From contig NZ_JAOEGB010000004.1 in assembly GCF_025420585.1 (NCBI RefSeq), forward strand, positions 124,001-188,000: a stretch of DNA of 64,000 bases, read 5' to 3'. The position numbers and the translations under genes were made by a program. The DNA is from Planotetraspora sp. A-T 1434 (GTDB lineage: Bacteria; Actinomycetota; Actinomycetes; Streptosporangiales; Streptosporangiaceae). Positions 8,279 through 16,002 of this stretch are shown here, one piece after another. Under the pieces are notes generated by a model. The model was not told the DNA's origin, did no database searches, and was given only the letters and a program-made list of their open reading frames with translations. How positions within the stretch are numbered: position 1 is the first letter of the stretch; every line of letters starts with the position of its first letter.

Positions 8279-9076
8279 TTTCGGATCTTGGGGCCGGTGG
8301 AGGTACACAGTACAGGAGAGGTCATCTCCATCAGTGGCCGCAAGCAGCGAGTATTTCTCTTGTCGCTGCTTCTCAAAATCAACCGGCCGGTAGCCCTCAA
8401 CGAGATCGCTGACGTCCTGTGGGACGGTGAACCCCCGGCTTCGGCGTCCTCGAACGTTCGCAATCACGTAGTCGCCCTCCGACGTTCCCTTGCCGCGATG
8501 CAGGACGTTGGAGTAGTCGCTGGGGATCGCTCGTACAAGCTTGTCGCTTCACCGGAACGACTAGATCTGACTCGCTTCGAACGGCTGGCCACGGATGGTC
8601 GGGTCGCGCTGTTCCGACGTGACTATATGACGGCCGTCGAGCATCTCGACCAGGCGATCGCCTTATGGCGGGGACCCGCAGGAGGGGGTATCTCATGCGG
8701 CAAACCGTTGGCCGTACGTCTGCGCATGCTGCATGAGCAGTGGGCGGCTGCGATGGAGGAACGTGCGGAAGCGCAACTTGCTATGGAGCGGAACGTGGAG
8801 GCGGCCGCCGGGATGCGCGTCCTGCTTACCGAGGAGCCACTACGAGAGCGAGCCTGGGGGCTGCTGATCCGTGCGCTGTATCTCTCTGGTGATGCGTCCG
8901 GTGCTCTGCGCGCCTATTCGGAGGCGAGGTTATGGCTGGTGAGCGAACTTGGCCTTGAGCCCGGAGACGAACTCCGTCAACTCCAACAGGCCATCCTTCG
9001 CAGGGACCCTGAACTGCCCCGGCTTTCGTGGAGACCTCAGGGTTTGATTCCAGCGGGTTCGCTGGACTGGTGTTGA
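8267..9076 (+). CDS. SARP family transcriptional regulator (short form)
   Basis: This 269-residue protein has the usual size of a stand-alone Streptomyces antibiotic regulatory protein. An OmpR-type winged helix spans about residues 6-95 (FRILGPVEV and LNEIADVLWDGEPP). A BTAD domain spans about 100-245 (DYMTAVEHLDQAIALWRG, EPLRERAWGLLIRALYLSG and SELGLEPGDELRQLQQAIL). The start is supported by GAGGG six bases upstream. SARPs activate secondary-metabolite genes from direct heptamer repeats, but no biosynthetic genes lie nearby. It stands in the same lower-GC, decayed stretch as the AfsR-like gene and its relic, so this may be a leftover of a larger regulatory locus. Confidence 0.82.
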   Translation: MSHCFRILGPVEVHSTGEVISISGRKQRVFLLSLLLKINRPVALNEIADVLWDGEPPASASSNVRNHVVALRRSLAAMQDVGVVAGDRSYKLVASPERLDLTRFERLATDGRVALFRRDYMTAVEHLDQAIALWRGPAGGGISCGKPLAVRLRMLHEQWAAAMEERAEAQLAMERNVEAAAGMRVLLTEEPLRERAWGLLIRALYLSGDASGALRAYSEARLWLVSELGLEPGDELRQLQQAILRRDPELPRLSWRPQGLIPAGSLDWC

Positions 9077-9129
9077 GCGTAGTAGAGGGCTTCGTCCTCG
9101 CCCTTCGAGCGTCACGTCTGGACCGATGC

Positions 9130-9657
9130 ATGAGCGACCCACGCGGGTGCGGCGTGCCCGGAGCCGATCTTGTGGTCCCCGTGTGCGGCAACGGCGTGCA
9201 GGGTCGACTCCCGGTCGGTCTCAGGCTCGAAACCAAAGGCATCTTCAGAGGGCCCGCACTAAGCGAGGCGATCGTTTACGCCTCCGACTCCGCGCTCCGC
9301 CGCTTGACAGCCGACCCACCCGAACAATGCCGCACTCTCCGGCTGAGCGACGGGCGAAGCTCCTGGACGACGCGGTACCACCGCATCACGCTGCCCAATC
9401 CGCCAACTGGCCAGACCGTGGCGTACCGCCTGGAGGACGAGTCCGGCGCCAACCCGACCACGTGGGTCGCACTGACCCGCGATGGTGACTACCTCATCGA
9501 GGTCCGCCTCCTCATGCTGCCTCTCTCCGACGATGTGGCCGGTCAGCAGGCCATGCTCGATGATCTCATCCGTCAGGCCCACGCCATGGCGGCATCGACA
9601 CTTCGTTGGGTGCGGCCATCCGGAACGTCATCCCCGGGTCAAGGGTCCCCAGGCTGA
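9130..9657 (+). CDS. hypothetical protein, possibly a truncated secreted or lipoprotein domain
   Basis: The family is not recognised. The frame is open from inside the SARP gene (9028) to 9657. The first sensible ATG after the SARP stop is at 9130, giving 175 residues. There is no clear ribosome-binding site, signal peptide or lipobox. Codon third positions are G/C-rich over 9160-9650, so the region looks coding. The C-terminal half (VALTRDGDYLIEVRLL then an Ala-rich helix) resembles the end of the PknH-type extracellular sensor fold in actinobacterial lipoproteins. This is a weak impression, not an assignment. It may be the 3' piece of a gene that lost its signal sequence. Confidence 0.4.
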   Translation: MSDPRGCGVPGADLVVPVCGNGVQGRLPVGLRLETKGIFRGPALSEAIVYASDSALRRLTADPPEQCRTLRLSDGRSSWTTRYHRITLPNPPTGQTVAYRLEDESGANPTTWVALTRDGDYLIEVRLLMLPLSDDVAGQQAMLDDLIRQAHAMAASTLRWVRPSGTSSPGQGSPG

Positions 9658-9728
9658 CAGACCCGGGGAGGACTATGTGGGCCTGTCAGAGCCTTCTCGT
9701 TGTGAACTCGGCGTTGCTGAATAACGAG

Positions 9729-9854
9729 TCAGCAGCAGTAGTCGTTCACCAGACTTGTTGATGACTTGGCGGCACTCGCGGCCGTAACATTGCTGGCAGT
9801 GGCCAGACTGACCGATACAAGGGCGGTCAGGGCGAACAGCGCGAGGCGACGCAT
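9729..9854 (-). CDS. small secreted peptide precursor (41 aa) divergent from an XRE-TPR regulator
   Basis: A 41-codon ORF, too short for usual gene calling, starts with ATG at 9854 and ends TGA at 9729-9731. It is preceded by GAAAGAG about 7 bases upstream. The product begins MRRLALFALTALVSVSLATA, a textbook signal peptide: two arginines, a hydrophobic core, then small residues with a plausible cleavage around TAASA-AKSS. That leaves a mature peptide of about 12-15 residues ending SLVNDYCC. It is transcribed divergently from the XRE-TPR regulator with only 55 bases between the two start codons. Export of a short peptide next to an HTH-TPR regulator is the layout of RRNPP peptide-pheromone cassettes known from Firmicutes. 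Function here is inference. Confidence 0.6.
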   Translation of the reverse strand: MRRLALFALTALVSVSLATASNVTAASAAKSSTSLVNDYCC

Positions 9855-9909
9855 GAGGGTCTCTTTCGTGAGGGTTCGATAGCGGCCTACATCTTCTCAA
9901 GGGGTGCGT

Positions 9910-11208
9910 GTGACCAGTCAAGGTATGGTCGGCGAGCGGATCAAGCTGATCCGCAGGCAGCGTGGTCTGTCCCAGGCACAGCTTGCCCATCCTGAGTTGT
10001 CCGATAGCTACGTTTCTCTTATCGAAAGCGGCAAGCGTACCCCTACTCCTGCCGTGCTCGAACTGCTCGCCCAGAAACTCGACTGCTCGCTGACCTACCT
10101 CGTCAACGGCGTCACCGCCGAGCAGATGGAGGAGCTGGAGCTGGGGCTTCGCTTCGCCCGGCTGGCCCTGGAGAACGGTGATCTCACCGAGGCCAGGCGA
10201 CTGTACGCGGAGCTTCTCCAGGAGAACAGCCTGGCAGGCCTCGCGTCGCTCTGGCAGGACGCCCAGTATGGTTACGCGCTCGCGACCGAGGCCTGCGGCG
10301 ACCTGCCCACGGCGATCGCTCTCCTGACGACCCTCCGCCAGGCGGACACGGAGGCGCAGTCCCCGGAGCGCCGCGTTCAGATCGCCATCGCGCTCTGCCG
10401 GTGCTACCGCGACCTCGGCGACTTCCAGGCGGCCGTCCACGCCGGTGAGGACATGGTCGGGCTCGCGACGTCCCGCCCGGACTGGAGCGACGGCCTGGTC
10501 GAGCTGGGGTCCACGCTGCTGTCGGTCTACATCGAGCGGGGCGACCTGCTCCGCGCCCGGCAGTTCGCCGGCGAGCTTCTGGCGGCGGCCGAGGTGCTCG
10601 GCTCTCCCCGCTCCATCGTCGCGGCGTGCTGGAACGCCGCGATGGCCGCCGACGCGCTCGGGTCCGGCGAGGAGGCGATGTCCCTCATCGAGCGGGCGCT
10701 GGCCGTCCACTCGGAGAACGGCGAGCCGCGCAACCTCGCCCGGCTTCGCTCCGCCTACGCCAAGCTGCTGCTGCGGGTGCGGGGAGCTGAGGCCCTCGCC
10801 GCCAGGGACCTGTCAGCCCGCGCGCTGCGGGAGCTCAAGGAGTCGTCCGCTGGAACGGCGTCCATCGCCCGCTGCGAGCTGAACATCGCGCGTGCGGAGA
10901 TGGCGCTGGGCAACCCGGACCAGGCCGCGGAGCACGCACTGACGGCACGGGACATGGCCGCCGACGGCACCAGCGCCGCCCTTCTCGCGGAGGCCCGCCT
11001 CGTCCTCGGCCAGGCGTACTGGCTCCAGCGCAGGGACGAGGAGTCCCTGACCGAACTGGCCGGCTCCGCCGCGTCGCTGGAGGGCGTCCCGCAGACGCGG
11101 AAGACGGCCGAGAGCTGGCTGGCCGTCGCGGAGGTGCGAGAGCGCATGGGCGAGCGCGGCGAGAGCATCGCCGCGTACGAGCGGGCGCTCGCCTGCGTGG
11201 GGCTCTAA
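9910..11208 (+). CDS. XRE family HTH regulator with TPR repeats
   Basis: This 432-residue protein has an N-terminal Cro/CI-type HTH (about residues 5-65: ERIKLIRRQRGLSQAQLA, SYVSLIESGKRTPTPAVLEL). A superhelical TPR region covers the remaining 350 or so residues. The GTG at 9910 is preferred over the one at 9904 because AAGGGG (9899-9904) then sits 5 bases upstream; with 9904 it would overlap the start. HTH-TPR proteins often bind small peptides or partner proteins in the TPR groove. The divergent 41-codon secreted-peptide gene makes peptide control plausible. Third positions are very GC-rich, so this gene is native-looking, unlike the 4.4-9.7 kb stretch. Its last 15 bases are repeated after the stop. 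Confidence 0.8.
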   Translation: MTSQGMVGERIKLIRRQRGLSQAQLAHPELSDSYVSLIESGKRTPTPAVLELLAQKLDCSLTYLVNGVTAEQMEELELGLRFARLALENGDLTEARRLYAELLQENSLAGLASLWQDAQYGYALATEACGDLPTAIALLTTLRQADTEAQSPERRVQIAIALCRCYRDLGDFQAAVHAGEDMVGLATSRPDWSDGLVELGSTLLSVYIERGDLLRARQFAGELLAAAEVLGSPRSIVAACWNAAMAADALGSGEEAMSLIERALAVHSENGEPRNLARLRSAYAKLLLRVRGAEALAARDLSARALRELKESSAGTASIARCELNIARAEMALGNPDQAAEHALTARDMAADGTSAALLAEARLVLGQAYWLQRRDEESLTELAGSAASLEGVPQTRKTAESWLAVAEVRERMGERGESIAAYERALACVGL

Positions 11209-11226
11209 AAGCTGCGTGGGGCTCTA
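11193..11226 (+). repeat. tandem duplication of the XRE-TPR gene 3' end including stop
   Basis: CTGCGTGGGGCTCTA occurs at 11193-11207 and again at 11212-11226, with period 19. The first copy contains the start of the TAA stop and the second leads into TAG. It is one of five such stop-codon duplications in the window. Confidence 0.7.
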
Positions 11227-11278
11227 GGGACACGACCTGAGCGCCCCGCAGGAGCGGGCGCGCGCCGATGTCTTCCGG

Positions 11279-11304
11279 CGCGGGGTATGGACCGGACCCC
11301 CGCG
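11279..11304. terminator. hairpin between the XRE-TPR gene and copC
   Basis: CGCGGGG (11279-11285) pairs with CCCCGCG (11298-11304) across a 12-base loop. It could end the upstream transcript or fold in the copC leader, which starts 20 bases later. Confidence 0.35.
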
Positions 11305-11323
11305 TCGGTAGCCTTGGTATGCC

Positions 11324-11902
11324 ATGAAGAAACCTCCGATCGCCGCCGTCGTCGCGTTCGTCGTGACTCTCCTGCTCGGTACGGCACTCGCCCTGCCGGC
11401 ACAGGCGCACACGTCGCTCAAGAGCAGCGACCCGCAGAAGAACGCGCAGGTGGAGACGCTGCGCAAGGTGACCCTCGAGTTCACCGAGTCCGTGCGCTTC
11501 CCGGTCGTGATCGTGCGCGGTGCGAACGGCGACCGCTACGAGAGCGGCGACCCGGTGGTCAACGGGCCGAAGGTGAGTGAGGCCGTCGCGGACGGCGTGC
11601 CCCCGGGCAGGTACACGATCGCCTGGCGGGTCGTTTCCGAGGACGGCCACCCGGTCGAGGGGGAGATCCCCTTCACCGTCGTCGGGGCGAAGACGTCCTC
11701 GCCGAGAGCCACGGCCTCCCCGCCGCCGGCGGCTGAGGCTTCCGCTCCGCCCGCTCCGGCCACCACCGCCGCCGGGGCCGCCAAGGACGCCGACGACGCC
11801 GGGGACGACAGCCCGAAGATCCCCGGCTGGCTCTGGGCCGTGGTCTTCGGACTCGCCGGCATCGGCATCGGGATGTTCCTGAGTGTGCGGAAGAAGCCGT
11901 GA
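11324..11902 (+). CDS. CopC-domain copper-binding protein, membrane-anchored
   Basis: This 192-residue protein has a signal peptide ending LPAQA at residue 28. The mature chain therefore starts with His29 (HTSLKSS), the N-terminal copper-ligand position of CopC/YobA proteins. The CopC domain runs to about residue 120 and includes a second candidate ligand, His109, in SEDGHPVEG. An Ala/Pro-rich linker leads to a C-terminal membrane helix (about 165-187, GWLWAVVFGLAGIGIGMFL) with a KKP tail. It would hold extracytoplasmic copper and hand it to the membrane protein encoded next. The following gene begins 4 bases after this stop, so the two are co-transcribed. Confidence 0.88.
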   Translation: MKKPPIAAVVAFVVTLLLGTALALPAQAHTSLKSSDPQKNAQVETLRKVTLEFTESVRFPVVIVRGANGDRYESGDPVVNGPKVSEAVADGVPPGRYTIAWRVVSEDGHPVEGEIPFTVVGAKTSSPRATASPPPAAEASAPPAPATTAAGAAKDADDAGDDSPKIPGWLWAVVFGLAGIGIGMFLSVRKKP

Positions 11903-11906
11903 TGCC

Positions 11907-13901
11907 GTGAACAGGACGCTGCGCCTGACTGTGGCCGCGCTCTGCGCGGCGGCGGGAGCCTTAGTGATCGGGATGGTCGCCGGAGGCGCCGCCACTCCGC
12001 GGATCATTCCCGGCCTGCCCGACGAGGGCATGCTCACCCGCTGGGCGCTGCCCTTCTCCAAGCTCGCCGTGGACGTCTCGGGCGTGCTGACCGTGGGCCT
12101 GCTGGCGTTCGCCGCCGTCTTCCTGCCCAGTGACAAGGGCCTGCTGGGCAAGCCCGCCCTGGGCTACGTCAAGGCCGCCTCGTGGACCGCGCTGGTCTGG
12201 GCCGTCGCGGCCGGCTCCTCGCTGATCTTCAGCCTGTCGGAGGCGCTCGGCCTGCCGGTCGGCGAGATCCTGGGCGGCAACTACCTGACGAGCTACGCCA
12301 GCCAGATTCCGCAGGGCATCGCGCTCACGCTCGTCGTCCTGTTCGGTGTCGCCATCGCGCTGTTCGCCCGCGGCGCGATCACCGTCGGAGCGGCCGGCGG
12401 GCTCCTGGTCTTCGCGCTCGCGACCCTGCTGCCGCCCGCCCTGACCGGGCACACCTCCACGTCACCCAACCATGGCCTCGCCACCACGTCGGTCGCCTTC
12501 CACCTGGTCTTCCTGGCGCTGTGGGTGGGTGGCCTCGGAGTGCTCTGCGTCCATGCCCTGCGCGGAGAGCGCCAGCTCGACGTCGCCGCGGCCCGGTTCT
12601 CCACGATGGCGCTCTGGTGCTTCGTGGGCGTCGGACTGTCCGGCGTCGCCAGCGTGCTGGCGCGGCTCGCGTCCGTCAGCGCCCTGTTCACCTCGGCCTA
12701 CGGGCTGATGCTGCTGGCCAAGACCGCCGCCTTCGTCGTGCTCGGCGTGGTCGGGTACCGGCATCGCGGAAGGACGGTGCCGCGGCTGGCCGAGGGCGAG
12801 CCGCACGCGTTCCTCCGCCTCGCCCTCGGCGAGATCGCGCTCATGGCGGCCACCGTCGGCCTCGCCGTGGCCCTGGCGCGGACCGCCCCGCCGGCGGTCA
12901 AGGTGCCGCCGGACCGTGCTTTCGAGCTGCTCGGCTACCTGGTCCCGCCCCCGGTCTCGCTGGCCAACCTGCTGACCCTGTGGTGGTTCGACCTGTTCTT
13001 CGCCGTCATCGCGGCGACGCTGGCCGGGCTGTACGCCGCGGGGGTCGTGCGGCTCAGGCGCCGCGGCGACAAGTGGCCGTGGGGCCGCACCGTCAACTGG
13101 TTCCTCGGCGTGGTCATCCTGGTGCTGGCCACCCAGAGCGGCGTGGCCCGCTACGCCCCGGTGCTGTTCAGCGTGCACATGACCGAGCACATGGTCCTTT
13201 CCATGCTTGTCCCGATCTTCCTGGTGCTGGGCGCGCCGATCACCCTCGCGCTGCGCGCGCTGAAGCCCGCCGCCCGGCGGGGTGACCGGGGGCCGCGCGA
13301 GTGGATCACGGTGATCCTGCACAGCCGGGCCGCGAAGTTCATCGCCCACCCCGCCATCGCCACGGCGATCTTCGTCACCTCGACGTACGCCCTCTACTTC
13401 ACGCCGCTGTTCGCGTCCGCCATGGAGGAGCATCTCGGGCACATCGCGATGACGCTGCACTTCCTCCTCAGCGGCTGCCTGTTCTTCTATGTGATCATCG
13501 GGGTCGATCCGGGGCCGCAGCGGCTGCCCTACGTCGGTCGCCTGCTGCTGCTCCTGGTCACCATGCCGTTCCACGCGTTCTTCGGGCTGGCGCTGATGAG
13601 CATGGGCACGGTCCTCGCGTCGAGGTGGTACGACCAGCTCGGCCGTACGTGGGGGGCGTCCTCGGTGTCCGACCAGCAGACCGGTGGTGGGATCGCCTGG
13701 GCCTTCGGTGAGATCCCGACGCTGATCGTGCTGCTCGCGCTCGCCATCCAGTGGTGGCGTGACGACGACCGGGCCGCCCGCCGCGCCGACCGCCGCGCGG
13801 ACGCCGCGGCGGCGAAGACCGGGGGCACCGGTGACGCCGAGCTGGATGCCTACAACGACTACCTCGCCAAGCTGAACAAGCGGGACGCGGCCGCCGAGTA
13901 G
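11907..13901 (+). CDS. CopD-CtaG fusion: copper import / cytochrome oxidase assembly membrane protein
   Basis: The 664-residue polytopic protein combines two families. The N-terminal half (to about residue 330) is a CopD copper-transport domain. The C-terminal half (about 360-620) is a CtaG (caa3 oxidase assembly) domain, with FSVHMTEHMVLSMLVPIFL and HLGHIAMTLHFLLSGCLFF carrying conserved Met/His copper-ligand candidates. The frame opens at 11883, but GTG at 11907 (MNRTLRLTV) lies just behind the copC stop and has GGAAGAAG upstream, so it is preferred. Together with CopC it should deliver copper to respiratory oxidase. The C-terminus is a charged Arg/Ala-rich cytoplasmic tail. A strong hairpin follows the stop. 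Confidence 0.87.
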   Translation: MNRTLRLTVAALCAAAGALVIGMVAGGAATPRIIPGLPDEGMLTRWALPFSKLAVDVSGVLTVGLLAFAAVFLPSDKGLLGKPALGYVKAASWTALVWAVAAGSSLIFSLSEALGLPVGEILGGNYLTSYASQIPQGIALTLVVLFGVAIALFARGAITVGAAGGLLVFALATLLPPALTGHTSTSPNHGLATTSVAFHLVFLALWVGGLGVLCVHALRGERQLDVAAARFSTMALWCFVGVGLSGVASVLARLASVSALFTSAYGLMLLAKTAAFVVLGVVGYRHRGRTVPRLAEGEPHAFLRLALGEIALMAATVGLAVALARTAPPAVKVPPDRAFELLGYLVPPPVSLANLLTLWWFDLFFAVIAATLAGLYAAGVVRLRRRGDKWPWGRTVNWFLGVVILVLATQSGVARYAPVLFSVHMTEHMVLSMLVPIFLVLGAPITLALRALKPAARRGDRGPREWITVILHSRAAKFIAHPAIATAIFVTSTYALYFTPLFASAMEEHLGHIAMTLHFLLSGCLFFYVIIGVDPGPQRLPYVGRLLLLLVTMPFHAFFGLALMSMGTVLASRWYDQLGRTWGASSVSDQQTGGGIAWAFGEIPTLIVLLALAIQWWRDDDRAARRADRRADAAAAKTGGTGDAELDAYNDYLAKLNKRDAAAE

Positions 13902-13932
13902 AGACCCAGGCCCATCTCGTCCACGGTGATTA

Positions 13933-13958
13933 CCACGCCACCCCCGGGGGTAGCGTGG
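13933..13958. terminator. strong hairpin after copD-ctaG (alternative: CsoR-like operator)
   Basis: The arms CCACGCCACCCCC and GGGGGTAGCGTGG pair over 13 positions with one mismatch, 32 bases after the stop. As a terminator it closes the copper operon. Its core ACCCCCGGGGGTA also resembles copper-responsive CsoR/RicR operators, which would make it a control site for the next gene. Confidence 0.5.
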
Positions 13959-14040
13959 CGAGTCCGAGAACGGGAATCACTCAATGGAGACGCGGCATCC
14001 CAAGCGGGCGGGCCCGTGCGGCGGGTCAGGAGGGTGGGGA

Positions 14041-14454
14041 TTGTCCGAGGAAGTTCGCCTTCGCAAAGGCGAGGGCCTCACCCAGGCACTGGAGGACTAC
14101 CTCGCTGACTGGACCGAGAGGTCCGGCATCGTGGTGGAGACCTGGGCGCTGCCCGCCGAAACCGTGCCCAGGCGCCTCGCCCAGGCCGTGTTCGCGACGG
14201 TCGCCGAGGCGCTGACCAACGTCGAACGGCACAGCGGCGCCACGCACGTCTCCATCGCGGTGACGCTCGGCCGGAGCGGCCTGCGGCTCACGGTGAGCGA
14301 CGACGGCGCGGGGTTCGAGCTGGACAGGCCCAGCAGGATCGCCGGCAAGGGGCTGGCCGCCATGCGCGCCCATTTCGCCGAGGTGGGCGGCACGCTCAGG
14401 ATCAACAGCGTCCCCGGGGGCGGCACCACGATCACCGGCGTCATCCCGGCCTGA
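14041..14454 (+). CDS. orphan histidine-kinase-like ATP-binding (HATPase_c) protein
   Basis: This 137-residue protein consists almost only of a NarL-type HATPase_c domain, with N box EALTNVERHSG, G1 box DDGAGFE, G2 box GKGLAAMRAHFAEVGG and end GGGTTITGVIPA. No dimerisation/phosphoacceptor helix, sensor domain or response regulator gene is present. The TTG start at 14041 is chosen because AGGAGG (14028-14033) lies 7 bases upstream; an in-frame ATG at 13984 has no such site and adds a non-conserved Gly/Arg-rich stretch. It is either a trimmed sensor kinase or a stand-alone ATPase. Three units of the 53-bp repeat follow before convergent map. Confidence 0.65.
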   Translation: MSEEVRLRKGEGLTQALEDYLADWTERSGIVVETWALPAETVPRRLAQAVFATVAEALTNVERHSGATHVSIAVTLGRSGLRLTVSDDGAGFELDRPSRIAGKGLAAMRAHFAEVGGTLRINSVPGGGTTITGVIPA

Positions 14455-14505
14455 CCCGCGGGGACCGTTTCGGCCGTAGCCGGGGGAGACGCACCGGGAA
14501 TCCAA

Positions 14506-14623
14506 TGCGTGATCGGCAACCGCTGGATGGCAGGTCCAGCCGTATGGCCGGGAACTCGTGCATGATCACGAACTGGCGAGTGGCAGGTCGAGGCGCTCGG
14601 CCGGGACTCCGTGCATGATCACG
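14506..14623 (+). repeat. 53-bp-period repeat, array B (3 copies, first degenerate)
   Basis: Core copies lie at 14506-14517 (degenerate, TGCGTGATCGGC), 14559-14570 and 14612-14623, each exactly 53 bp apart. Each follows a CCGGGA block. Orientation is as in array A. The array fills the junction between the convergent HATPase gene and map, ending 15 bases from the map stop. Confidence 0.85.
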
Positions 14624-14637
14624 GCGGGGGGTGAGGG

Positions 14638-15486
14638 TCAGGGGAGTGTGAGGATCTCGTGACCCGAGTCGGTCACCAGCACCGTGTGCTCGAACTGGGC
14701 GGTCCGCTTGCGGTCCTTGGTCACCGCGGTCCAGTGGTCCGGCCAGATCTCGTATTCGATCGTCCCGAGCGTGAGCATCGGCTCAATCGTGAACGTCATG
14801 CCCGGCACCAGGGTGACCGAAAGCGACGGGTCGTCGTAATGCGGGACGATCAGGCCGGAATGGAACGACGCCCCGATGCCGTGGCCGGTGAAGTCACGGA
14901 CCACGCCGTAGCCGAAACGCTTGGCGTACGCTTCGATCACCCGGCCGACGATGTTGAGCTGCCGTCCGGGGGCGACCGCCTTGATGGCCCGCATAGTGGC
15001 CTCGTGGGTCCGCTCGACCAGCAGGCGGGACTCCTCGTCGACGTCTCCCACGAGGTAGGTCGCGTCCGTGTCCCCGTGCACGCCGCCGATGTAGGCGGTG
15101 ATGTCCACGTTGACGATGTCGCCGTCGTTCAGAACCGTGTCGTCGGGGATGCCGTGGCAGATCACCTCGTTGATCGAGGTGCACAGCGACTTCGGATAGC
15201 CGCGGTAGCCGAGCGTGGACGGGTAGGCGCCGTGGTCGCAGAGGAACTCGTGGCCTATCCGGTCGAGCTCGTCGGTGGTCACGCCGGGGGCGACGTGCCT
15301 GCCGACCTCCTCGAGGGCCTGGGCGGCGATCCGGCCCGCGATCCGCATCTTCTCGATGGTCTCCGGGGTCTGGACGTCGCTGCCGCCCTTCTTCGGTTCG
15401 GCCTTCCCCACATACTCCGGGCGCTCGATGTTGGCGGGGACCTTGCGGGTGGGCGAGATTCGCCCGGGCCGGAGCAGCGTCGTCAT
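14638..15486 (-). CDS. map: methionine aminopeptidase, type I with N-terminal extension
   Basis: Methionine aminopeptidase removes the initiator Met from nascent proteins in the cytosol. The 282-residue protein has all expected ligands: His111 for substrate contact and the metal ligands Asp128, Asp139, His202, Glu235 and Glu266 (motifs NVDIT, GDTDA, TGHGIG, TIEP, QFEHT). The first 40 or so residues form the Pro/Arg-rich extension ([12 protein letters not shown]) typical of the longer actinobacterial MapB isozyme, thought to dock on the ribosome. The ATG start at 15486 keeps that extension. The isozyme assignment is by length and extension only. Confidence 0.92.
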   Translation of the reverse strand: MTTLLRPGRISPTRKVPANIERPEYVGKAEPKKGGSDVQTPETIEKMRIAGRIAAQALEEVGRHVAPGVTTDELDRIGHEFLCDHGAYPSTLGYRGYPKSLCTSINEVICHGIPDDTVLNDGDIVNVDITAYIGGVHGDTDATYLVGDVDEESRLLVERTHEATMRAIKAVAPGRQLNIVGRVIEAYAKRFGYGVVRDFTGHGIGASFHSGLIVPHYDDPSLSVTLVPGMTFTIEPMLTLGTIEYEIWPDHWTAVTKDRKRTAQFEHTVLVTDSGHEILTLP

Positions 15487-15529
15487 GCCGACAAGTCTAG
15501 TTGGGCTTTCACGGGGCAGGATTAGCGGC

Positions 15530-15709
15530 GTGAGCGATCAATGGTGGTTCTGCCTCAAGCACATGCGCGTCGAGCCCGAGAAGGGCTGCCCCAACAAGGA
15601 CCGGCTCGGCCCCTACGAGACGGAGGAGGCGGCGGCCAACGCCCTGCAGACCGCGGCCGAGCGGAACAAGGCCTGGCGGGAGCAGGACAAGAAGTGGGAC
15701 GACGACTGA
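15530..15709 (+). CDS. small conserved hypothetical protein (59 aa)
   Basis: A 59-residue acidic/charged protein begins [19 protein letters not shown] and ends with an alanine-rich amphipathic helix and a run of Asp/Lys. The GTG start at 15530 has GGGGCAGG upstream. The N-terminal WWFCLKH...[13 protein letters not shown] pattern, with two Cys and an aromatic patch, has the look of a small actinobacterial protein family often found beside map. I know no function for it. It is divergent from map by 43 bases and may share a promoter region. The GCAGTCCG octamer is tandemly repeated three times (15721-15744) right after its stop. Confidence 0.65.
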   Translation: MSDQWWFCLKHMRVEPEKGCPNKDRLGPYETEEAAANALQTAAERNKAWREQDKKWDDD

Positions 15710-15771
15710 CCGTTGGTCCGGCAGTCCGGCAGTCCGGCAGTCCGGCCAGCGGCCCGCCCCCACCCCTCCCG

Positions 15772-15899
15772 CGTGATCATGCACAGGTTCCCGGCGACAC
15801 GGGACGACGTGGGCGACCACAAGACGTGATCATGCACAGGTTCCGGAAACCGAGGACGACCTGCGCGAACGCCAGACGTGATCATGCGCCTGTTGCGGT
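15772..15899 (-). repeat. 53-bp-period repeat, array C (3 copies)
   Basis: CGTGATCATGCA, the reverse complement of the array A core, starts at 15772, 15825 and 15877 (spacings 53 and 52). The 52 comes from one base lost in the CCGG block of copy 2. Copies 1 and 2 continue as CAGGTTCC; copy 3 has decayed to CGCCTGTTGCGG. The array lies between the 59-residue gene and the convergent CBU_0592-like gene. Confidence 0.85.
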
Positions 15900-16002
15900 C
15901 CTTGGGTGACCTTTCAGGCCGCTGGCTTCAGCGGTCCCTCGGTTCGGTCGTCCCGTGTGGCCGCTCCGCCCGGGCCCGCTCCAGCGGTGTCCAGGCCCTC
16001 CC

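Noticed and set aside
9028-9129. Start of the hypothetical gene inside the SARP gene
   Set aside because: The extra residues overlap SARP codons in another frame and no ribosome-binding site supports them.
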